DNA of 11,360 nucleotides from RGIG7378 sp964500525. GTDB lineage: Bacteria; Bacillota; Clostridia; RGIG7378. Below are positions 1-6,616 of the stretch, piece after piece. The position numbers were made by a program, and so were the translations under genes. Within the stretch, counting starts at the first letter, position 1, and every line of letters starts with the position of its first letter. The stretch spans positions 1 through 11,360 of the forward strand of contig CAZCOE010000021.1 of NCBI GenBank assembly GCA_964500525.1, written 5' to 3'. The notes below the pieces were generated by a model. The model was not told where the DNA came from and did no database searches. It saw only the letters and a program-made list of their open reading frames with translations.

Positions 1-144
1 CTCCCGGAGCAGTGCTCTTAGTTCTTTGGGAAAAGGATAGCCTACTACTTTTTCGGCGTTGTCTATCTCGTTTTCGGGGCAAGGCGGTTGTATTTTTACA
101 TACCCATTATCCTGCGTTAATTCTAAAACCAATTCTCTGTACAT
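1..144 (-). CDS. SMI1/KNR4 (SUKH) family protein, N-terminal 48 residues (partial, runs off left edge)
   Basis: The minus strand opens with an ATG at 144 preceded by AAGGAGG four to five bases upstream, and the frame stays open to base 1 (48 codons). The peptide starts MYRELVLELT and contains the stretch PPCPENEIDNAEKVVGYPFP followed by KELRALLRE. The pattern (proline pair, E-x-E-I-x-x-A-E, G-x-x-F-P-x-E-L-x-x-L-L) is what I recognise from the start of SUKH/SMI1-KNR4 domains. In bacteria these domains are frequent as immunity proteins against polymorphic or contact-dependent toxins, but some have other roles. The coding stretch is about 43% GC by hand count, visibly more A+T-rich than the minus-strand genes further right. 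Only the N-terminus is visible, so the family call is good but any immunity role is inference; no toxin gene is in the window. Confidence 0.75.
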   Translation of the reverse strand, partial: MYRELVLELTQDNGYVKIQPPCPENEIDNAEKVVGYPFPKELRALLRE

Positions 145-192
145 AATTGCCTCCTTGGCTTTACAAAACCGATTTATTGCTTTCCTGCAACC

Positions 193-201
193 AGTATAGC
201 A
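193..201 (-). promoter_or_regulatory. Extended -10 promoter for the SUKH-family gene
   Basis: Read on the minus strand, TGC-TATACT gives an extended -10 (TGn plus a 5/6 match to TATAAT) about 50 bases before the ATG at 144. No good -35 hexamer lies 16-18 bases upstream, which is tolerable for an extended -10 promoter. It sits just after the tRNA terminator, so the SUKH gene would be an independent transcript. Confidence 0.5.
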
Positions 202-221
202 CAGCAGGGAGAAAGTAGAAC

Positions 222-262
222 GGCAAAAAATCGACAAACCTCTTATGGAGGTTTGTCGATTT
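222..262 (-). terminator. Rho-independent terminator after tRNA-Leu
   Basis: A perfect 15-bp inverted repeat (arms 228-242 and 248-262, 5-nt loop) is followed on the minus strand by six T residues (the A run at 225-230, which partly pairs as the outer stem). It begins four bases after the encoded CCA of the tRNA, so it ends the tRNA transcript and insulates the SUKH gene from it. Confidence 0.9.
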
Positions 263-265
263 GTC

Positions 266-347
266 TGGTGCGGCCGGGGGGACTTGAACCCCCACTCTCT
301 CGAAACGGCACCTAAAACCGTCGTGTCTGCCATTCCACCACGGCCGC
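266..347 (-). tRNA. tRNA-Leu, anticodon UAG, CCA encoded
   Basis: The minus strand folds as a class II tRNA. The acceptor strands are GCGGCCG (341-347) and CGGCCGC (270-276), with discriminator A at 269 and a genomically encoded CCA at 266-268. The D-arm has the GTGGAATGGCAGACAC pattern typical of bacterial tRNA-Leu. The anticodon stem ACGGT/GCCGT encloses the loop TTTAGGT, giving anticodon TAG (312-314), which reads CUA and, by wobble, other CUN codons. There is an ~11-nt variable region, then a T-arm of GGGGG-TTCAAGT-CCCCC. It starts 11 bases after the stop codon of the rhomboid-like gene on the same strand and has a terminator immediately behind it. It may therefore be processed from the rhomboid-gene transcript or use a promoter inside that gene. 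Confidence 0.95.
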
Positions 348-358
348 GTATGACAATA

Positions 359-1228
359 CTAGGAATGAGTATGATTATTAATGTGATCCATGCAATATTC
401 CTTGAGCCCGGAGCATTTGACGCAATAGCGGAACTGCATGTTTGGATCGGACTCGTCTGTTTTACCACAAACACAGCACTTGTGTCTATAGTTTTTACCC
501 CCACGTTTTGCGTCCATTTTGATGATTTTGGACTTAAACTGGGCCTTGCGCACCTTGTTCTTGCTGCCAAAGCGGATTCTCTCTATCCATTCGGCGCCAA
601 ACCACAGCAGGTAGTTGGCCAGAACCGCCACCGATGTCATGGCAGACAGTATGTCCCCCATTACGATCCCGCCCAGCACTCCAAGTGCCATGCCCACAAA
701 GCTGATAATGCCCAACCATTTTACCTTGACAGGCAGAATCAGGAATATTCTGATAGTTTCATTGGGGAAAACCGTGGCAAATGCCAGGAAAAGGCCGGAG
801 TTCAGCAATAGGGATGACATGGTGCCAATATATCCCGGCAAAACAAAGCTGAGGCCGTAGCCTGCAAAGGCGCAAATCCAGCACACCACAATGCCGCTTA
901 AATAGTACATTGTAAACTTCCCTGAGCCCCAATATTGCTCCAGGTTGCTGCCAATCCAATAGTAAAAATACAGTACAAGAATATTCCACAGCACAATATT
1001 AATAAAACCTGTGCCCAGATCCGGCAGCACAAATACAAATGTCACCAGCCTCCACACCTGTCCCCTGATAACGTCTGCAGGGTTAAGAGTCAGCCATCCG
1101 CTGACAGAGGTTTGCCACAGGGAGCCGGCAATAATGTCCATCACGAAGACAACCACATTGATGATGATAATGTAGTACATCAGATTAGGTATATTGTGTA
1201 TGTTGAAGAATCTCCTGATCTTGTTCAT
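359..1228 (-). CDS. Rhomboid-like polytopic membrane protein with C-terminal Cys/His cluster, probably proteolytically inactive
   Basis: The product is 289 aa. Residues ~17-215 hold about six hydrophobic segments. Rhomboid landmarks are present: G56-Q-V-W-R-L-V-T-F near the first loop and L96-E-Q-Y-W-G with a following Y-Y-L-S-G. The segment that normally carries the catalytic GxSG reads GTMSSLLLNSG (135-145), and the helix that normally carries the catalytic His (AHxxG) reads LANYLLWFG (203-211), so neither half of the Ser-His dyad is recognisable. After a basic linker (217-250) comes a Cys/His-rich tail: C251/C252-x-C254, C269-x-x-C272, C279, H282, H286 and H288. This resembles a treble-clef or double zinc site. 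I recall similar rhomboid-plus-zinc-tail proteins in Clostridia, usually named rhomboid proteases. The ATG at 1228 has only a weak AAAGG ribosome site, but a strong promoter lies ~40 bases upstream. Function is unknown; a membrane scaffold or client-binding role is inference. Confidence 0.8.
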   Translation of the reverse strand: MNKIRRFFNIHNIPNLMYYIIIINVVVFVMDIIAGSLWQTSVSGWLTLNPADVIRGQVWRLVTFVFVLPDLGTGFINIVLWNILVLYFYYWIGSNLEQYWGSGKFTMYYLSGIVVCWICAFAGYGLSFVLPGYIGTMSSLLLNSGLFLAFATVFPNETIRIFLILPVKVKWLGIISFVGMALGVLGGIVMGDILSAMTSVAVLANYLLWFGAEWIERIRFGSKNKVRKAQFKSKIIKMDAKRGGKNYRHKCCVCGKTDESDPNMQFRYCVKCSGLKEYCMDHINNHTHS

Positions 1229-1243
1229 GAAGACTGCCTTTCG

Positions 1244-1252
1244 TGATATAAT
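1244..1252 (+). promoter_or_regulatory. Extended -10 promoter of the metallophosphoesterase gene
   Basis: TGA-TATAAT (1244-1252) is a perfect -10 with a TGn extension. The predicted start near 1259 is ~29 bases before the TTG start codon. The -35 region (around 1224-1229, TTCATG) is poor and includes the start codon of the divergent rhomboid-like gene. Confidence 0.6.
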
Positions 1253-1265
1253 TCAATAATGATTT

Positions 1266-1294
1266 ATTATACAATGAGGACAAAACATTGACAA
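1266..1294 (-). promoter_or_regulatory. Sigma-A-type promoter of the rhomboid-like gene
   Basis: On the minus strand TTGTCA (1289-1294, 5/6 match) is followed after exactly 17 bases by a perfect TATAAT (1266-1271). Transcription would start near 1259, giving a leader of about 30 bases. The -35 overlaps the TTG start codon (1288-1290) of the divergent metallophosphoesterase gene. Confidence 0.75.
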
Positions 1295-2163
1295 ACGAAC
1301 TTTTGTATTTTGCCGCAGGCATTGGGGCTTTCGCCGCTGCCGGACTTACAGCCGGATTGGTTACTCCCCGGTTGCTGTCTGTAGAGACGGTGGCTATAGA
1401 ATCCTGCCTCCCTGAGCATCAGCCTACCGGCATCCGTTTTGCCCACATTTCCGATTACCACTATGAGATGATGATGGTTTCCCCGGCAAAGCTGGCCCGG
1501 GCCATTACTCAGGCAGACCCGAATGCAATTCTATTCACCGGTGACTTGTTCAGCCGGGCCTCCAATGCTTCCCGGGCTCTTGAATCCCTGAGACGGATTG
1601 CCGGAGACAGGCCTGTATACATGTGCCTGGGAAATCACGAGCACAAGGCATACCGCAACAGCACTGCACTTGACGGTGAGCCGGACTCCCTGGACAGCTA
1701 CATGGAACTTGCCCGCAGTCTGGGCTTTACAATTGCCCGATACGGCCTTTGGCAATGTGCCGGGCACAACATCGCAGCTGTGGACGACTACCGGTCCAAC
1801 AGTCAAAATATAGCCCTCTACAGAGCTAATATTCAGCAGCTGCTGTCAGATGCCAATCCTGAACTCCCAACCATACTGCTGTGCCACAGTCCTGCTACTG
1901 CAGGAATTATTGCCAACATGGATATTCCCTATGCCCAGCGCCCTCATATGATTCTGTGCGGACACTATCACGGCGGGCAGGTGGAGCTGCCCGGGCATCC
2001 GGGGTATACCCACTTCCGCAGGGAGCTGGCCCTGCTGCCGGGACACTACCGCGGCCTCCGGGTTCACAACCATATACCTGTGTATATAAGCAGGGGGCTG
2101 GGCTGTGTGGCACTGCCGCTGCGCCTGGCCTCCACCCCGGAGATTACAATTATTCAGAGCTGA
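1288..2163 (+). CDS. Metallophosphoesterase, YkuE-like, with N-terminal membrane anchor
   Basis: The product is 291 aa and contains all calcineurin-like phosphoesterase motifs: D56-x-H58 (HISDYH), G85-D86, G115-N-H-E118, H200 (LLCHSP) and G225-H-Y-H-G-G-Q231. A dinuclear metal hydrolase is therefore well supported. The first ~28 residues are hydrophobic and small (Ala/Gly-rich), fitting a signal anchor that places the domain outside the membrane, as in YkuE/YaeI-type proteins. The substrate cannot be read from sequence; lipid-linked or nucleotide diphosphates are typical for the group. The start is TTG at 1288, chosen because GAGGA (1276-1280) lies 7 bases upstream and the next in-frame Met falls after the first metal motif. 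It is the only plus-strand gene here, divergent from the rhomboid-like gene and convergent with malQ. Confidence 0.88.
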   Translation: MTNELLYFAAGIGAFAAAGLTAGLVTPRLLSVETVAIESCLPEHQPTGIRFAHISDYHYEMMMVSPAKLARAITQADPNAILFTGDLFSRASNASRALESLRRIAGDRPVYMCLGNHEHKAYRNSTALDGEPDSLDSYMELARSLGFTIARYGLWQCAGHNIAAVDDYRSNSQNIALYRANIQQLLSDANPELPTILLCHSPATAGIIANMDIPYAQRPHMILCGHYHGGQVELPGHPGYTHFRRELALLPGHYRGLRVHNHIPVYISRGLGCVALPLRLASTPEITIIQS

Positions 2164-2171
2164 TTAAACCA

Positions 2172-2201
2172 CAAGGTCCGCCTCTCCTGAAGCGGACCTT
2201 G
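2172..2201. terminator. Shared hairpin between convergent metallophosphoesterase and malQ
   Basis: The 10-bp perfect stem CAAGGTCCGC (2172-2181) / GCGGACCTTG (2192-2201) with a 10-nt loop lies between two stop codons, 8 bases from each. The tails are only moderately T-rich on either side (ATTATTGCTATTTTG on plus, TGGTTTAATC on minus). It probably acts as a weak bidirectional terminator. Confidence 0.65.
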
Positions 2202-2208
2202 ATTATTG

Positions 2209-3720
2209 CTATTTTGCTGTGCCTCGATGAGTTCGCAGAGTCACCTCCAGGATTTTGTCCTTGAGGGCCTGAGTCCTGTACCTGCTGCTGAGTCTCCAGG
2301 TCCAATTGCCCTGGGGAACAGATGGAATATTCATCCTGCCCTGTTCATTGGTCAACTCCAGATAGTCCTGCATGGGGATTACAGCCAGATTGGATCTGCT
2401 GCCAAGTGCCAGTTCAATCATGGCATATGTGGCAGTCTGACCCTTGCGCCTGGGGCACTCCCTCTTGAAGCGTTCCAGGGTACCGCCCCGGATCTCCCTG
2501 ACCCATGTGGCAGTACAATCTGCGTCATGGGAGCCGGTATATACAACGGAATTGGAATGGGCATATGTCCTGGGCAGGTATTCGCTGTTTTCGTCAGAGA
2601 AGGCGAACTGCAATATCTTCATGCCCGGGAACCCTGTATCCTCCAGCAGTTTTCTTACGTCGTCCGTAATAAAGCCCAGATCCTCTGCAATAATCTTTGC
2701 CTTGGGATACTGCTCCCTGATGGTGCGGAACAGCTGTATGCCAGGGGCAGCAGCCCACTGTCCCCGTCTGGCGTTTTCGTCCCCAAACGGCACATGGTAA
2801 TACCCGGCAAACCCACGGAAATGGTCGATGCGCAAAATGTCATACATCCTGAAGGCATATCCTATCCGGTCACACCACCAGCTAAAGTTCTCCTGCTCCA
2901 TGAGCTCCCAATTGTATATTGGATTGCCCCACAGCTGCCCATCCGGTGAGAATCCATCCGGCGGAACTCCTGCTACCCTGGTGGGCATGTAATCCTCATC
3001 CAGCAGGAACTGTTCCGGTGCTCTCCACACGTCCATGGAATCATGGGCCACGTAGATAGGCATGTCTCCCACTATGTATATACCCTTGGAATGGGCGTAG
3101 TCCATCAAGGCCCGCCACTGCTTAAAGAATTGGAACTGGACCCACATCCAGTAGTCGCATTCATCCCGGTATTGATCTGACAACAGTCTGGCACGCCTGC
3201 AGTCCCTGTATTCCTCCGGCCAAGTGTACCACGGCCTATATCCATTGCTTTCCTTGAGAGTCATAAACAGGGCGTAGTCTGAGAGCCACTGCTTGTTCCG
3301 GGAGACAAAGGATGCAAATGCCCTGCGGCATCTCTTCTCATCTACAAATCTCCTGTATGCCCGGCGCAGCAGGTCGAATCTGGTGAAGAACAGCCAGCCA
3401 TAGTCTACCCGATCACCTGGATGACGGGCGTCAGCCAGCTCTGCCTTGGTAAGTAAGCCCTCCTGTGCCAAGGTTTCCGGATCTATGAAATATGGATTGC
3501 CTGCCACAGATGCCGGGGACTGGTATGGGCTGTCTCCGTATGATGTGGGATTGAGGGGCAGGACCTGCCAGCACTTCTGACGTGTCTCCCCTAAAAAGTC
3601 CACAAAATCATAGGCTCCCTTGCCAAAATTGCCAATGCCATATGACGAGGGCAAGCTGCTGATGGGCATAAGTATGCCACTCTTGTGATTAAAACCGAAA
3701 TTATCTCTGGAATTACCCAA
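2209..3720 (-). CDS. malQ: 4-alpha-glucanotransferase (amylomaltase, GH77)
   Basis: The product is 503 aa, the size of short GH77 amylomaltases. It transfers alpha-1,4-glucan segments between maltodextrins in the cytoplasm and feeds glycogen and maltose breakdown. Visible landmarks are SGILMPISSLPSSYGIG (14-30), the substrate loop GVPPDGFSPDGQLWGNP (251-267), nucleophile D299 in LRIDHFRGF, acid/base E346 in IIAEDLGF, and D399 in the SHDAD segment. These match the known Asp-Glu-Asp triad by order and spacing. The C-terminal MNIPSVPQGNWTWR also fits. The start is TTG at 3720: GGGAGGAG ends a few bases upstream and family members begin just before the SGIL motif. A longer frame to an ATG at 3801 would overlap pgi by 62 bases. 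It starts 19 bases after the pgi stop and is co-transcribed with it. One oddity: the usual THDNxT motif is SHDADCT (397-403). Confidence 0.93.
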   Translation of the reverse strand: MGNSRDNFGFNHKSGILMPISSLPSSYGIGNFGKGAYDFVDFLGETRQKCWQVLPLNPTSYGDSPYQSPASVAGNPYFIDPETLAQEGLLTKAELADARHPGDRVDYGWLFFTRFDLLRRAYRRFVDEKRCRRAFASFVSRNKQWLSDYALFMTLKESNGYRPWYTWPEEYRDCRRARLLSDQYRDECDYWMWVQFQFFKQWRALMDYAHSKGIYIVGDMPIYVAHDSMDVWRAPEQFLLDEDYMPTRVAGVPPDGFSPDGQLWGNPIYNWELMEQENFSWWCDRIGYAFRMYDILRIDHFRGFAGYYHVPFGDENARRGQWAAAPGIQLFRTIREQYPKAKIIAEDLGFITDDVRKLLEDTGFPGMKILQFAFSDENSEYLPRTYAHSNSVVYTGSHDADCTATWVREIRGGTLERFKRECPRRKGQTATYAMIELALGSRSNLAVIPMQDYLELTNEQGRMNIPSVPQGNWTWRLSSRYRTQALKDKILEVTLRTHRGTAK

Positions 3721-3739
3721 AGGTCTCTCCTCCCGCCGG

Positions 3740-5080
3740 TTACAGTCTGGCCTCCAGCTCCTGCCTTCTGTCCTCGTAACCCGGCTTACCCAACAGGGCA
3801 AACATGTTTTTCTTGTATTCCTCTACTCCCGGCTGGTTAAAGGGATTGACTCCCAGCAAATAGCCGCTGACTCCGCAGGCCAGTTCAAAGAAATAGATCA
3901 TCTGACCAACCGCATACTCATTAAGCTCAGATACGTGCAGCATGAGAATAGGATTTCCTCCGTCATTGTGGGCCAACACTGTGCCCATGGTGGCCTTGCT
4001 GTTCACATATTGCATGGTTCTGCCGGCCAGGAAGTTCATGCCGTCATAGTTCTGCTGGTCCTGGTTTATCACAATATCATCCTGTGATGTCTCCACATCG
4101 ATAACAGTCTCGAAGAGAATGCGGCTGCCATCCTGGATATACTGTCCCATAGAGTGCAAATCTGTGGTGCAATCCACTGCTGCCGGGAACAGACCCTTGC
4201 CGTCCTTGCCCTCGCTCTCTCCATAGAGCTGCTTCCACCACTCCCCAAAGCTATGGAGTGCGGGCTCGTAGTTTGTGAGAATCTCGACGCTGTAGCCTCT
4301 GCCCAGCAGAATGTTCCGCGCCACTGCATAGCGGTAGCAGTCGTTGGTTTTCAGGTCCGGATTGCGGTACAGCTCATATGCCTTGGCTGCACCTGCCATC
4401 AGTTGATCAATGTCGCAGCCTGCCGCTGCAATTGGCAGCAGTCCAACGGCTGTCAGAACTGAATATCTGCCGCCGATGTCGTCCGGTACTACAAACTGTC
4501 TGTATCCGCACTTGTCAGCCATGGTCTTGAGAGCTCCCCTGCGAGCGTCTGTAGTCACCACAATGCGCCGGGAGGCCTCAGCCTCACCGTATTGCTGCTC
4601 CATATATTCCTTGATAATCCTGAATGCAATAGCCGGCTCTGTGGTAGTGCCTGACTTGGAAATAACGTTTACGTAGACGCTCTTGCCCTGGATAATCCTG
4701 AGGCAGTCCTTGACATATGAGCCGCTGATGTTGCAGCCCAGGAACAGAATCTGTGGTGTATTCTTGCCGGGAACCATGTTGTGCAAGGGTCCCTTGAGCA
4801 TCTCGATAACCGCCCTGGCTCCAAGATATGAGCCTCCTATACCGATTACCAGGAGTATCTCTGCATTGTCCCTGATCTCCTCAGCAACCTGCTTAATCCG
4901 GGCGAATTCGTCTCTGTCATATTGGAGGGGCAACCGTAACCACCCCAGATAATCGCTGCCCTCGCCTGTGCCCTGAGTAATAATATTGTGGACATCCGTA
5001 ATCCGCTGCTGCCAGTCCATGATGCAATTATCACAGACTTTGCCTGCACCCTTGGTGCAATCAAATCTCAAATCGCTCAT
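3740..5080 (-). CDS. pgi: Glucose-6-phosphate isomerase
   Basis: The product is 446 aa, typical of the short Firmicute form. It interconverts glucose-6-phosphate and fructose-6-phosphate in glycolysis and gluconeogenesis. The SIS-fold and family signatures are clear: GIGGSYLGARA (80-90), phosphate-binding SKSGTTTEP (141-149), GGRYSVLTAVGLLP (203-216), the GESEGKDGKG block with catalytic Glu (E288 by spacing), H309 in LHSMGQYIQDG, and K423 in the NPFNQPGVEEYKK signature. The ATG at 5080 has GAGGA about 6 bases upstream, and the MSDLRFDCTKG opening resembles the LRFDYSKA start of relatives. The N-terminus has three Cys (8, 16, 19) not needed for catalysis. It is the first gene of the pgi-malQ operon. 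Confidence 0.96.
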   Translation of the reverse strand: MSDLRFDCTKGAGKVCDNCIMDWQQRITDVHNIITQGTGEGSDYLGWLRLPLQYDRDEFARIKQVAEEIRDNAEILLVIGIGGSYLGARAVIEMLKGPLHNMVPGKNTPQILFLGCNISGSYVKDCLRIIQGKSVYVNVISKSGTTTEPAIAFRIIKEYMEQQYGEAEASRRIVVTTDARRGALKTMADKCGYRQFVVPDDIGGRYSVLTAVGLLPIAAAGCDIDQLMAGAAKAYELYRNPDLKTNDCYRYAVARNILLGRGYSVEILTNYEPALHSFGEWWKQLYGESEGKDGKGLFPAAVDCTTDLHSMGQYIQDGSRILFETVIDVETSQDDIVINQDQQNYDGMNFLAGRTMQYVNSKATMGTVLAHNDGGNPILMLHVSELNEYAVGQMIYFFELACGVSGYLLGVNPFNQPGVEEYKKNMFALLGKPGYEDRRQELEARL

Positions 5081-5119
5081 ATTGTTCCTCTTTTGCTATA
5101 TTATGCTATGTGTTGATTC

Positions 5120-5140
5120 GATATAGAACAGGTCTATATC
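5120..5140. promoter_or_regulatory. Perfect palindrome at the predicted pgi transcription start (candidate operator)
   Basis: GATATAGA (5120-5127) and TCTATATC (5133-5140) are exact inverted repeats around a 5-base centre. The palindrome begins 9 bases downstream of the pgi -10 hexamer, so it covers roughly +2 to +22. That is a classic position for a repressor blocking initiation or elongation, though a short 5'-UTR hairpin is equally possible. Confidence 0.45.
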
Positions 5141-5148
5141 TTCTAAAC

Positions 5149-5177
5149 ATTATAGCTATTTACATTATCTCCGTAAA
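5149..5177 (-). promoter_or_regulatory. Promoter of the pgi-malQ operon
   Basis: A perfect TATAAT (5149-5154 on the minus strand) sits 17 bases after TTTACG (5172-5177), a weak -35. The predicted start near 5142 leaves a ~60-base leader before the pgi ATG. Confidence 0.6.
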
Positions 5178-5223
5178 GTCAAAAATGACACGCTGCCCAG
5201 GCTGTGTGGCGGCGAAAAAACGT

Positions 5224-5251
5224 AAAAAAGCCTATTTCCCGTGAAATAGGC
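5224..5251 (-). terminator. Rho-independent terminator of the aminotransferase gene
   Basis: On the minus strand GCCTATTTC (5243-5251) pairs with GAAATAGGC (5230-5238) over a 4-nt loop and is followed directly by six T residues (5224-5229), with another A run on the plus strand further left. It lies 41 bases after the aminotransferase stop and before the pgi promoter, so the two units are separate. Confidence 0.92.
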
Positions 5252-5292
5252 CTTGAATCCGGATTATGTGTAGTTGTCTATGGTTTTCGGGC

Positions 5293-6555
5293 TTACTTGA
5301 CACACTTCTCGTAGGCTGCAATATTTGCGCATACGCAGAACACCTTCATGGCCAGAGCCAAATCCTTTACCGAAACTGCGGTGGGAGCGATACGGATATT
5401 GCTGTCCAGAGGATCCTTGCCATAGGGGAATGTAGAACCTGCGGCTGTAAAGAATACGCCTGCCTTGGCTGCCATATCCACCACCTTGGCTGCACATCCG
5501 GGCATAACATCTACGCTGATAAAATAGCCTCCCTTGGGATTGCTCCAGGTTGCCACTTTGGCAGAGCGGATGCCGGACTTGAGAGTCTTGTATACTACTT
5601 TAAACTTGGGGAGCATGATTCTGGCATGCTTCTCCATGAGCTTTTGAATGTTCTCAGGATTCTTGAGGAAGTCCACATGCATCTTCTGGTTGACCTTATC
5701 GAAACCTATGGTCTCCGTATTGAACTGATCTGCCAAAAACTCGATATTCTCGGGGCTGGCGATGACAACCGCCAATCCGGAGCCTGCAAACGTAACCTTG
5801 GATGTGGACATAAATATGTATACCATATTGGGGTTACCTGCTTCCTTGCATGCTGACAAAATGTCCTTCACATGATCCTGATCATCGGGATACAGGTGGT
5901 GAATGCAATAGGAATTGTCCCAGAAAATGCGGAAATTGCTGCAGCAGGGCTTCAGGTTAGCCATGCGTGTGACAACCTCATCTGAAAATGTAATGCCTGT
6001 GGGATTAGAGTATTGAGGAACGCACCATATGCCCTTGATGTCCGGGTCTGTGCTGACCAATTCCTCGATAGTATCCATGTCGGGTCCGTCTGCATTCATC
6101 TTGATAGTAATCATCTCGATGCCCAGGTCCTGGCAGATCTTGAAGTGACGGTCGTATCCCGGTGCAGGGCACAGGAACTTGATCCTGGGTGAACTAAGCC
6201 ATCTGTCGCCGCCCAACACGCCGCGAAGCATGCTGTTGACCACAATGTCGTACATGAGGTTAAGGCTGGAGTTGCCGCCAATCATAACGTTGTCAGCGGA
6301 GTAACCCAGCAAATCTGCAAACAGCTGCCTTGCCTGGGGCAATCCCTTGGGCAGACCATAGTTGCGGACATCCACATTTGTTCCCTTGGCAATGAAATCG
6401 GAATTCTTGCTCTTGAGCATGGCCACAGATAGGTCAAGTTGCTCAGCAGCAGGTCGGCCTCTGCGAATATCGATGTTGAGGTTCATGTCAACATAATTAT
6501 TGTACTCATTCAGCAGTGCCTTGTATGTGCTCTCAGAACAGACCTTGTATCCCAT
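5293..6555 (-). CDS. PLP-dependent aminotransferase, MocR-like aspartate aminotransferase type
   Basis: The product is 420 aa with a fold-type I aminotransferase layout: G93-G-N-S near the cofactor phosphate site, P180-x-x-S-N-P-T-G (180-187, N184 toward the PLP ring), F211-W-D213-N-S-Y (Asp to the pyridine nitrogen), Schiff-base Lys K253 in FMSTSKVTFAGSG, and R388 in NIRIAP for the substrate carboxylate. The N-terminal RRGRPAAEQLDLS and WDNSYCIHHL segments fit the Aminotran_MocR group (Pfam PF12897), whose characterised members are aspartate aminotransferases, rather than class I AspB. Aspartate/2-oxoglutarate exchange is the likely reaction but the substrate is inferred. The ATG at 6555 has AGGGAG 5 bases upstream. 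It is monocistronic, with its own promoter and terminator. Confidence 0.85.
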   Translation of the reverse strand: MGYKVCSESTYKALLNEYNNYVDMNLNIDIRRGRPAAEQLDLSVAMLKSKNSDFIAKGTNVDVRNYGLPKGLPQARQLFADLLGYSADNVMIGGNSSLNLMYDIVVNSMLRGVLGGDRWLSSPRIKFLCPAPGYDRHFKICQDLGIEMITIKMNADGPDMDTIEELVSTDPDIKGIWCVPQYSNPTGITFSDEVVTRMANLKPCCSNFRIFWDNSYCIHHLYPDDQDHVKDILSACKEAGNPNMVYIFMSTSKVTFAGSGLAVVIASPENIEFLADQFNTETIGFDKVNQKMHVDFLKNPENIQKLMEKHARIMLPKFKVVYKTLKSGIRSAKVATWSNPKGGYFISVDVMPGCAAKVVDMAAKAGVFFTAAGSTFPYGKDPLDSNIRIAPTAVSVKDLALAMKVFCVCANIAAYEKCVK

Positions 6556-6587
6556 ATAAACTCCCTATGCATAAAAATTCAATGGTG

Positions 6588-6616
6588 AGTTTACCATACC
6601 GAGAGGTGTTGTTCAA
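6588..6616 (-). promoter_or_regulatory. Promoter of the aminotransferase gene
   Basis: Minus-strand TTGAAC (6611-6616), 17-base spacer, then TG-G-TAAACT with the hexamer at 6588-6593. Both hexamers match 4/6 and the TGn extension strengthens the -10. A small inverted repeat (ATGGT 6582-6586 / ACCAT 6593-6597) overlaps the -10. Confidence 0.5.

Noticed and set aside
2206..2949. 247-codon plus-strand open frame opposite malQ
   Set aside because: Antisense shadow of malQ; the composition is not protein-like and the real gene has conserved catalytic motifs.
3721..3801. N-terminal extension of malQ to ATG 3801
   Set aside because: It lies mostly inside pgi and has no family similarity; TTG 3720 has a strong ribosome site.
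5177..5182. TTGACT as the -35 for pgi
   Set aside because: It is 22 bases from the TATAAT, too far; TTTACG at 17 bases fits better.
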